The notes beneath the pieces were generated by a model. The model was given only the letters and a program-made list of their open reading frames with translations. It had not been told where the DNA came from and did no database searches. From contig MU867117.1 in the NCBI GenBank assembly GCA_033725935.1, positions 1-64,000 of the forward strand: a stretch of 64,000 bases of DNA, given 5' to 3'. Shown here piece by piece: positions 55,646 to 64,000 of the stretch; the first letter of the stretch is position 1; each line of letters starts with the position of its first letter. The DNA comes from Cladorrhinum sp. PSN259. Taxonomy: Eukaryota > Ascomycota > Sordariomycetes > Sordariales > Podosporaceae. The position numbers were made by a program, and so were the translations under genes.

Positions 55646-57844
55646 TCACACCCACTCACTGGCAAACCCCTTCTCAACCGACACAATTCTCTGCCGAATA
55701 TTCAACACGACTCTCAGGTGGTCCATGGTCAACTTCTCATCCTCGTTGACAAGAACCAGCGAGGTCTTGATGCTATTCTTGATCTCGCGCCCGTTCATCT
55801 CGTTCTTGGCCAGCTCGTCAAAGTCCTTGTCCTCGAAGCTGACACTATCAGCCGGCAGGTTCTGGATAAAGTTCTTCCAGACGTTTCTCCTCGACTCCTC
55901 AGTCAGGTCGTGATAAGGCAGGATCAAATCCAGTCTGGACTTGAAAGCTGCATCAATGGCTGACAGTCTGTTGGTGGTCAAGAACATGAGACCCTGATAG
56001 TACTCCAATCTGCGCAAGAAGATGGAGACGAGCTCGTTCCTGTCCAAACTGGCCGCGCTACGGCTTTCAAGGAAGACATCAGCTTCGTCCAGCAACAAGG
56101 CGGCGTTCCACATTTGACAGCACTCAAGTGCTTCAGTGAGCGCCGCGTCGACCTTGGCTGGGTTGGTGCCCAGGTCGCTTGCCGAGAGGACATAAAGGGG
56201 TTTGTGCGATTTCTCAGCAACGGCTTCAGCAGTGAGTGTCTTGCCCACGCCTGGAGGACCACACATCAGGATGATGATTCCCTTGCCCTTTTGAGCAACG
56301 AAATCGTCAAACTTGGATGAGGCGGATTTGTGGGTGGCAAAGCCGAGGATTAGCTCCTTCTCCTTCATACCTCCTGGGAGGACAAGCTTCTCAAATGGGG
56401 TTGCGTCCCAATGGGGAGCGGAGAGGTCGTTGATGTCGAAGAGACACCATTCCTTGGTGCGAAGGTCGAATCCGCGGACGCGGGGAGGAGAGAGAATGTA
56501 TTCCTCTCTGGTGAGCTCGTTGAATTCCTCGTTGCGTTTGGATTCATCCTTGACGACGGCGGCGCTTTCGGAGGATGTGGAAGTGGCGGGGGTGTCCTCC
56601 ATGTCTTCGTCCTCGTCCTCGTCCTCGTCCTCGTTGTCTTCGTCTTCATCGTGTTCATCATCATCGTTGTTCTCTTCATCATTTTCGGTCTCGACCTTCA
56701 AGCTGTTACGCGATAGCTTAGGGATGACTTGGTTTTGGCCCTTGAAGTAGCCCCAAGAGTCGACGATGACGCGACCGGAGATCTGCAGAAGGAAGAGTGT
56801 CAGTGATATTCACTAAATACGAATGTCGAACAGGAGATAAAAACTTACCGGCTTGGCGATCTCGACCGGGCGACCGTCGGGGCCGATGACCTTGACATAC
56901 TTCTTACCCACGCAGTGCTTAACATGCATGCCGCGAAGCTCAGCCCACTTCTGACCGCGCGCAAACAGCTCCCGCTCAATCTTCTCCTTATCAGAGGCAA
57001 ACTCGAGTGGGTAAAGATCGAATTTGGTAACCAGGGTGTCGCTCTTGTACTCTTCAATCTGCTTGGTGATGGGCCTGAGGCCACAGTAGTTTCCGTTCCA
57101 GTCATACTGACCCAGCACCAGGTCCCACCGCGCTGGTATGCCGCATCTCTTGTTGGCAGGGACGTAGAGAACATTGAGCAAGCGAAGCGCACAGATGCTG
57201 CCTCTCTCGGAAGAGACCATGATGCTGCCGGGGGCAAGGAGATACCAGAGAGACTCGTGCGAGGAGACAAGGGTCTCGCGCGCTTTGGCGATGGCTGTGA
57301 GGTGGGTGGTAAGGAGCGGGTCAACCACTTGGCGGAAGAGAGAGATGTCTTCCTTGGTGACATCGTCCTCGACCGCGTTGAAAGCTTGGAGGATAGACTC
57401 CCAGCGGTGGACGAGGGGCTTGAAGGGAGGGAAAAAGGTGTACGGGGCGGCGTCGGGATACCACTCGGGATAGCCCTCGAAGACTTGGTCGAACATTGCC
57501 TTGAGACGAGGACTCTGGATCTCGATGGAATGGGTGCTCCAAGAAACAATCTCGTCGTTTTCACCGGACACATTCTTGGAGAAGCGTTGGATGACAGGGT
57601 AGGCAAGGCCGCGCTGCTTGAGATGCTTCTCTTCGAGGATCAGGTCTTGAAACTCGGACCACTTGGCATCTTGAGATTGGTGGCTGGTAGAGTGGTTGAA
57701 GAGGTTGCGGATGCCGGAGATTCTGGGTACATCAACCGCGGCGGTATTGTCGGTGCTCTTCTTGATGCGCTTGGCAGGGCGGTCCCAGTTTCTGGGAGCC
57801 GCTCCACCGGTCGACTTCCTTGCCGTCTGCTTGGTTCGGGCCAT
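55646..57844 (-). CDS. AAA+ ATPase with a histone H3 tail-like N-terminus
   Basis: Exons 57844-56849 and 56782-55646 (66-nt GTAAGT...CTGCAG intron, phase 0) give 710 residues. The C-terminal third is a single AAA+ domain: Walker A 'GPPGVGKT' (about 507-514), Walker B 'ALLLDEADVF' (about 559-568), sensor-1 'FLTTNR' (599-604) and 'SRLDLIL' after it. The N-terminal half (about 50-340) looks like the fungal DUF7025 region that precedes this ATPase type, with 'FPPFKPLVHRWESI' and 'HESLWYLLAPGSIMV'. A very acidic segment (about 365-395, mostly D/E) separates them and resembles histone-binding tails. The first 17 residues after Met read ARTKQTARKSTGGAAPR, equal to histone H3 residues 1-17 except Ala for K14. 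The rest is unlike H3. The start is the only ATG at this frame's beginning. Role: probably a chromatin- or nucleus-associated remodeller/unfoldase (inference). Confidence 0.85.
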
Positions 57845-59106
57845 TGTGATGAAAGTTGGATGGAAAGTAGAAGATGGTATCGATGATGATGAGAAAAGGG
57901 TTGAATCAAGATGGAAGAGTTATACAGCGTTTTATAGAGGGTTGATGATGATATTATTGGCGTCTGATTGGTTGTGGTGGATCTGTTACACAGGCCCCAC
58001 AGGCCAGGCAGGGCAGGCAGCAGCAGGCTCCAGACCCCTCAACCACCACATTGACTCCAAATGTGGGCGAACGGCACAAGTTCCCTGCATTGTTCATACC
58101 ATATCCAGGAAATCCATCAACATATATTCCGTCTCCGATTGGTGCAATGGTGTTTCTTGGACATGCATCCAGTCTGCCCGTTAGGCATCACAGGGCCTTG
58201 CAGGGATGTTGCTTAACCAGGCGGTCAGAGCAGAAGCAAACGCAGCACCCATCATTTTTCCGCCTTGTTAGGCGTCCGGCCCTCAGCCTCGATGATCTCC
58301 CGTCTCCTTTAGTCCGAGATGCCAGTCGATACTCTCCGAGTCGTGATAATGCATATAATGTCACCAGCTTCAAGTTCTGGACCTGCGTCTGGCTGTAATG
58401 TTGACAGGCCGCTAGGTTATGTACGTGTCTGCATTGGATTCCAACGAAAAGATCGTCGCCGTTGTCGTGTTAGCAGGCAAGGTACATGTACCTATCTGCC
58501 ACGACTTGGTCGCAGACGCCACGACGACGGCCACACCCAAGATCTCGAAATGCCCTCAACGGTTGCCAGATGTGATGATAAGGCCAGCTGGCACACACAC
58601 TTGTGGTTGAAGATAACAGATGGTGAAAATGTTAACAATCACCAGGTCAGCGAGTCAATTGTTGGTTGAGAATATGGATATCCATATAACTGTCAACGCC
58701 CCCATCCCATTTGTTCTCATCTCATCCACAATGATGAACGTAATCCACTCGACCTGTCGCAAGTCTCAACAATTTCTGGGAGGGGCCCGTTTATTGCGCG
58801 AAAAGGCTATACAGTGGGCTCAGAGCTATGGGTAACTTGCGAGCGCCGTTAAAAAATACCTGCAAGAAAAACCAATTGGCATAAAGTCACTGTGTTGCGT
58901 GTTTACTGGTAAAGAAGACGCAAATTGCTGTTCCACGCGTTCGTGATATCAATTTTGGCCCAACAGTTTCGGAGTTCAGGCCGTTAGAATCAACAACAAG
59001 CCTTGCATAATTAGTTTTAGGCCTTTTATTCTGCTTTTATTATCGCCATCAAACTGCACAACACCTCTCACCAAAGTATAAGCCCACCGAATAATTGTGG
59101 GCCACA
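57845..59106. other. Intergenic, no gene supported
   Basis: Promoter side of the AAA+ gene. Short frames only. Confidence 0.45.
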
Positions 59107-59547
59107 ATGCCTCCAAGGACTCCATCAAGACAGACGCCATTGGCTGGGACCGAGTGCAAAGACCGAGCGCAAAGACCAAGTGCGAATCGGAGAGCGGATT
59201 TCCTAATTCGTGGCAACGTGGCAATGCAGGACACAACTAACGTAAGGTTGAACAGTTCAAAATTCGGCAGCTCGGGTTCCACCGACTCCGATGACAGCAG
59301 CTCCGGTGGTAGCGGTTTCGATGAGAAGACTAAAGATGATGACAGACCTCAGATCATCAAGACAGCTCTAGTGAGAGCGACTAACGACAACGTCCCCAAT
59401 AATGACGCTTCTTGTCACGGCAAGGATGACAGCAACAACGGTCCGTCTGCAGATTGTAATGAGAAGTTTGGGGTGAGATCTGGAGACACAACGACGATTA
59501 CAGGGCCAGAAAACGGGATGATCGAGGACTCGATAAACCAACGCTAA
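59107..59547 (+). CDS. Hypothetical hydrophilic protein, 146 aa, doubtful
   Basis: Single-exon frame starting MPPRTPSRQTPLAGTE. It is basic at the N-terminus, then Ser/Gly/Asp-rich ('STDSDDSSSGGSGFDEKTKD'), then Asn/Asp-rich. It has no domain and would be disordered. Composition is unlike random spacer, but nothing confirms expression. Confidence 0.35.
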   Translation: MPPRTPSRQTPLAGTECKDRAQRPSANRRADFLIRGNVAMQDTTNVRLNSSKFGSSGSTDSDDSSSGGSGFDEKTKDDDRPQIIKTALVRATNDNVPNNDASCHGKDDSNNGPSADCNEKFGVRSGDTTTITGPENGMIEDSINQR

Positions 59548-61342
59548 AGTAAACAGCACAAGACAATGATTAGCAAGGAGGGGACTCGAAGTTAGTATCA
59601 GGTATCATGGACGTATCTTAGGCGCTACGAGTTGAAGTTGTGCTCGAATGTACATCAAGTAAAAAGCAAAGGTAGGCACCATGCGGGAATGTTCGGGCAG
59701 TAATGAAAACTCAGTTGGACCTGTTGTGGGACCCAATTTTTCGGAACCGTGAGATATGTGTCAAGTGAAGTGAAAGTCCAGGCAGTGCATGCTTGACTGG
59801 ATATGGACGGGTCCTTCCGCAGACAATAATCCAAGCTCCGGATGTATTCCTCCACAAGCTCATTCGATCCCAAGCTCAGGCCTTTGATGAGTCGGTCAGC
59901 AGCCACGGTTTGGCGGACAAGTTCATTGGGTTGCGCCCAGCAAAGGATGCAATGCTCGGCGTTATCGATGGAATTGCCCATTGGGCTGAAGAGGCCCAAC
60001 ACAATTACCACAGCCAGCGCGTAGGAATACGCGAACCAACATGGGAGTGAACAAGGACATCCCTCTGCTGAGAGATCGTCAGGTATGGTGCTCAGATCCA
60101 CTACGGGACAACCATCAGCGAACACCGAACCATGCCCGATTATGCAGCTACAACTTGAGGGGTCAACTTGACCGCAATTGTCAGTTGCTTCATCCGGACA
60201 AGCCAACAAGGCAGTCCTTCATTTATAGTCTTCTTAAGTTTTTGAATCAAAAAGAATTTCGACAGCAGTCAACACGATTGAACTCGTGCACAAACAGACA
60301 ATCAAAACCGCGCAGGGACAATGTAAGCTTCGCCCCCGTCCAAGGTTTGCAAGGCACGCTGACCGATGCTAGTATCCCCGACCTTTTGACCAAAATGTGC
60401 GGGATCTAAAAGCAGGATGGATAATACCATCGCGAACAGAACTTATTGCCATCTCGTTCTTCCACTCTTCGGACACGAAATCATCGCACTGCTCTGTGGA
60501 GTGGTGTACGGACTATGGATCGGATTAGGCATCATTGTCGCGAGAACAACCTCGATGAACTCGGGACCTGCATGTGGTTCGCGTCTGAATACTTGTTCTA
60601 TAACGAGTCCATCGAATTTGAGCGAATATCCCTGCTACCGCGATCACTGATGCTGCGTTCGTCCAGACCGATACCATAAAGACGTCCAAGACGACGCGAG
60701 GCTGCTAGGAGGTGCAGAGTTCATAATATGGCACACAACATGGGCTTGGAACAAAGCGAGTGAACAAAGAAAACAACTTTTCTGTGTCCGCTGATGATGA
60801 CAAGGGGTTGCGGATCAAGTCCGCCGGCCTCGGCCGTGTGGAATTGAGCCTCTGTGGTCCTATGCATACCTGTATTGATTGTGGGGAGTGGATGCAGATT
60901 CAGGCAGATTCAGGTTCTGAGGGATCCGCGTTCAGTGCTGTGTGGACTTTTTGTATGTAGTCGAGCTAAACCGAAAGTGGTACCAGAACGGCATATCTTG
61001 CATGCCAAGCTTCCGGCTGGTGACCCTGACACAGCCCACGGCACTGCAGCGAACGGTGATGTTTCTCTCGTCTAATATTGTAACCAAAATCGGCATTCAA
61101 ATGACAAACAATTGCAGCACAAAACAGAGTCAGGAAATGTCGTTATTGTGAATTTGTAATCTGGGGATTGGTAATTCGTTCTTGATGTAAGCCCGCGGGA
61201 TTGACTGAGTTCATGTTCAGTTTTCAGAGTAAAAGACAACAAGTGGATAGTCTATATAAAATCCCAGAGTTGACCATGGAAAACAATCATCCAAACAGAC
61301 GCCGATTCCGAGCTCTGCAGAAAGAGTTCTTCTTCCGAGATC
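59548..61342. other. Intergenic, no gene supported
   Basis: A minus-strand frame (59655-60209) with one hydrophobic stretch ('FAYSYALAVVIVLGLFSPMG') has no ATG at its start and is not called. The rest is the promoter side of the transporter. Confidence 0.4.
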
Positions 61343-63120
61343 ATGTCCAAGTCCAACACAAAGCCAAATCACGAGCCTGCGTCTGAGCAAATCATGGCTT
61401 CATCCTCAAGCGACGATGACAATACCACGCCCACCCCTGAGAAGAAGACCACCGGCACCCGCCCAACACTAAAATCCAAGCTGCAGAAGCCCATCCGATT
61501 CCACCTCGCCTTCTTATCCCTCCTCATAATGGTCTTTATCGTCAGTCTAGATGCCACAGCCCTGGCAGTAGCCATTCCTGTAAGCTTTTTTCTCCAGTAC
61601 CATGACCTTTTTTCTTTTTTGTGTGTGTTGGCCTGGTACTAACTCAGTGCCCATCACTTCAGAAAATAACATTCAACCTCTCCGGCACGAGCCTCCAAGC
61701 CTTCTGGGCCAACATCTCCTTCCTCCTGACCGTCACCATCGTCCAGCCAATCTACACTTCGACTTCGGACATACTGGGCCGAAAATTGCCGCTCTACGTC
61801 GCCTTCTTCTTATTCTCCCTCGGCAGCATCGTGTTCGCTCTCGCGCCCTCGCTGCCCGTCGTCATCCTGGGCAGAGCAATCCAGGGCCTGGGCGGCGGGG
61901 GCATCGACGTGCTCAACGAAGTGATAGTGGCCGACATCACCACGCTGAGGGAGAGGGCGTTTTACATTGGTTTACTGTCCGTCCCCATGGCGCTGGGGAC
62001 GATAGTGGGTCCCGTCTTAGGTGCCGTCTTCAGTGAGTACGCGAGTTGGCGGTGGATCGGGTGGGTGAACCTCCCGCTGGTTGGGATATGTCTGCCGCTT
62101 ACCGTTTGGTGTTTGCGGCTGAAACCAATGGAGGGCGGGGTGAGAGAGAGACTAAAAAAGGTGGACTGGATGGGCATAGCGGTATTTACGGTTGGCGCTA
62201 CGCTTGTCACGTTGCCTGTCAGCTGGGCGGGGAGCATGTACGCTTGGGGCTCGTGGAGGACGGTGGTTCCTCTGGTGATTGGCGTTGCGGTTCTGGGAGG
62301 GTTTGTTTGGTTTGAGGGGAGGAGGAACCGGGCCGTCGAGCCAATGTTCCCTTATCGGATTTTTGCCAACAGAACGGCGGTGGCGACGCTGGTGGGCAGT
62401 TTTGTCCACGGGATGGTGTTGTATACGCTTTTGTCGTACTTGCCTTTGTTCTTTCAGGCTGTGTTTCTGGAGGCTCGGTTGGAGAGCGCGGTCACCATGA
62501 TTCCGTTTTGTGCGGTTTTGATGGCGTTTACGGGAATTTCGGCCATGGGTGTTGAGTGGACGAGACGGTATCTCTGGTTGATCTGGTCCGGATGGGTTTT
62601 GTTGACTATTGGTGTTGGCTTGTTTGGTCTCTGGGACGTCGAGCAAAGTAGCCTGGGGAAGACTGTTGGGATTCAAGTGGTGGCGGCTGTTGGATTAGGG
62701 ACATTATTTACTGTGCCTCCTATCCCCATGCAGGCAAGTACCAAGCGGTCTGAGGATCAGGGACTCGCTGTGGGGATTCTGGTTGCCTTCCGGCTGTTTG
62801 GGGCACTGCTTGGACTGGCTATTGCGGCTACGGCTTTCAGCAGTCAGTTCTCGCAGCTTATTATCACGCTCTCCCCGTTGCCTGAAGCTGCCAAGATTCT
62901 CGAGGACCCAAATGAGACGCTTGGCTTTATTCCTTACCTGAGGGACCTAGATTTACCCTCAGATAAGTTGGTTGAGATCCGCGAGGTATATGCCAAGTCT
63001 CTGAGGGTTGTGTTTTACATCTTGGCTGGTTTTGGTGGTATTGGCACCTTTGCTTCCCTTTTCACCAAGGAACTGAATATCGAGTCAGAGGAGGAGGGAA
63101 GACAAGGCTTCGATGTTTGA
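61343..63120 (+). CDS. MFS transporter, drug-efflux (DHA) type
   Basis: Exons 61343-61579 and 61663-63120 (83-nt GTAAGC...TTCAG intron, phase 0) give 564 residues. It is a 12-14-helix proton-coupled efflux carrier of the plasma membrane or vacuole. The N-terminal 50 residues are hydrophilic, and TM1 is 'LSLLIMVFIVSLDATALAVA' (the intron falls just after it). 'TSDILGRKLPLYVAF' is the motif A loop between TM2 and TM3, 'GRAIQGLGGGGIDVLNEVIV' follows, and 'LGTIVGPVLGAVFSEYASWR' is the motif C typical of antiporters. The second half has 'SYLPLFFQAVFLEARLESAV', common in the DHA14/azole-resistance-like group. A later ATG at 61394 is also possible. No biosynthetic gene is adjacent, so the substrate is unknown. 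Confidence 0.9.
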
Positions 63121-63770
63121 GTCTTTTAGTTTCAGGTTTCTCACACAGGTTTCCTATGTCTACCTCATTCTGTCTGGGAATATACTGTGGTAATGTCCCA
63201 CCAGACTCGAACAGAAGAGCAAACAGGCTTGAAGGAGATTAAGACATCAACATGCTTGGTCATCTCATTGCGGTGTTGGATCGGGCTCAGAGCTTCGGGG
63301 TCGACGGCATCGTGCCGGAGGAGACATGCTAGACTACATTAGTGACAGGATGTCGCAATAAATCCATCTTTGGCGTTTTTCGTCAAGTTCGTTGACCTGA
63401 AGCAAAGGTGCTTGATTCCATTCCAGTGCTTCAACTATGCCTATGTCCTGTGAATCACCTCCCCCACCGTTCAAAGCTCAACTTTGCGGAAACCGATCTT
63501 TCCCCTGATGTTCTGGGTTCGCTTGCCGGATGTGATGGAGAACGGGTCTCCCCAGCCACGTCTTGGATTGGCGACCTCAAGAGATTTCGATCAAGGAGAA
63601 GAAGTAGAATCACCTTGAGGCTGAATAAATCTAATTATCCGTTCTTGTCACCTGATTTGCGTTCTCAAAAGTAAAGCGTGGGGGTTAGATGAATCAAAAT
63701 AAAAATGAGAATGGCTCCTGTGCAGTGGAGAATCATGACTCGCGCGTTCAGCGGCAAAAGGGAAGGAGAA
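63121..63770. other. Intergenic, no gene supported
   Basis: 3' flanks of the transporter and the tRNA. Short frames only. Confidence 0.45.
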
Positions 63771-63882
63771 TGCCCAGTAACAGGATTGAACTGTTGACCT
63801 TCGCATTGCAATGCAAGTTAACTAATTATATCCCATAAGAATGATATTAGTACGACGCTCTAACCAGCTGAGCTAACCGGGC
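63771..63882 (-). tRNA. tRNA-Ile(AAU) with a 38-nt intron
   Basis: The acceptor stem GCCCGGT pairs with ACTGGGC (one G-T pair). The D arm 'GCTCAGCTGGTTAGAGC' and T arm 'AACAGTTCAATCCTGTT' are canonical. The anticodon stem TCGTA pairs with TGCGA (one G-T) around the loop CTAATA-A, giving anticodon AAT at 63846-63848. The intron 63807-63844 interrupts the loop after position 37, the usual site in nuclear tRNAs. The A box (TTAGCTCAGCTGG) and B box (GGTTCAATCC-like) are intact. Confidence 0.95.
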
Positions 63883-64000
63883 TTTGTGTATTTGTTGGGG
63901 ATGTCATTGCTGGACCTACCCTATCAAGGCCAGGCAGCAACTGCATTCCGATTTCCCGCGCACACTGAACCCAGTCTGATTTAATACATTTCATTCAACA

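Noticed and set aside
55646..57844. The H3-like start as a misassembled true histone H3 gene
   Set aside because: The frame runs without a break from the H3-like codons into 300 codons of unrelated protein with consistent codon usage. No histone-fold sequence is nearby.
56915..57886. Long open frame of 323 codons opposite the AAA+ gene
   Set aside because: Antisense shadow of the real exon, created by high GC3 in the coding strand.
59655..60209. 184-codon minus-strand frame with a hydrophobic segment
   Set aside because: The first codon is TTG with no upstream ATG in frame, and only one membrane-like stretch is present. It could be an exon of a gene I cannot assemble.
1..64000. CRISPR arrays, bacterial operons or prophage
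   Set aside because: Spliceosomal introns, polymerase III tRNA and fungal families show a eukaryotic nuclear sequence. The repeats present are contiguous minisatellites without spacers.

Overview
The window looks like nuclear DNA of a filamentous ascomycete, most likely a member of the Sordariales. Genes are small and cut by 50-155 nt GT-AG introns. The families present are typical of Pezizomycotina: a PTH11/SAT4-type rhodopsin-domain protein, a LaeA-like methyltransferase, a Con-10 conidiation protein, a NACHT/STAND protein and fungal DUF families. A displaced SSU-rRNA 3' end with the start of ITS1 (49512-49657) resembles ITS1 of Chaetomium/Podospora-type Sordariales as I remember them. I could not run a search.

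Layout. 1-34 kb is accessory in character, with long gene-poor stretches, minisatellites and several decayed genes. It holds a tandem pair of multi-pass membrane protein genes (692-2222 and 2734-4411, minus), a metallophosphoesterase pseudogene (5134-6159), an unknown gene (6634-7299), an amidoligase-like gene (8097-9427), a 42-bp minisatellite (9432-10040), a rhodopsin-domain gene (11068-12368), an F-box-like/DUF7730-type gene (13503-14247), an unknown gene (14729-15731), a degenerate stretch (15.7-20.3 kb), a coiled-coil protein gene (20352-21425), a patatin-like pseudogene (about 22150-22765), a four-segment membrane protein gene (24535-25455), a hairpin-rich duplicated cassette (26049-26250), a frameshifted NACHT gene (28456-31000) and broken Cys-rich genes (32.2-33.5 kb).

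35-48 kb is a conventional gene-dense block: HAD hydrolase (34983-36687), aldo/keto reductase (38132-39106), NmrA/isoflavone-reductase-like protein (39909-41131), secreted LVIVD/choice-of-anchor-B-like protein (41936-43424), DUF1295 membrane protein (43671-45014) and LaeA-like methyltransferase (46389-47699). 48-64 kb is mixed: the rDNA fragment, a 6-phosphogluconate-dehydrogenase-like protein without its NADP domain, con-10, an AAA+ ATPase, an MFS transporter and an intron-containing tRNA-Ile(AAU).

The most striking observation is the AAA+ ATPase at 55646-57844 (minus). Its predicted N-terminus copies the histone H3 tail: residues A1-G13 of H3 are identical, K14 is replaced by Ala, and A15-P16-R17 are identical. 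It carries equivalents of H3 T3, K4, K9 and S10 on a non-histone ATPase, a candidate chromatin-mimic system. Other points worth checking are the 42-bp/14-residue repeat shared by two loci 35 kb apart, the 6PGDH-like protein with substituted catalytic residues, the AT-AG intron in one of the two tandem paralogs, and the exon-intron cassette built from three inverted repeats.

All gene models are manual splice predictions checked for reading phase. None has been tested against transcripts.
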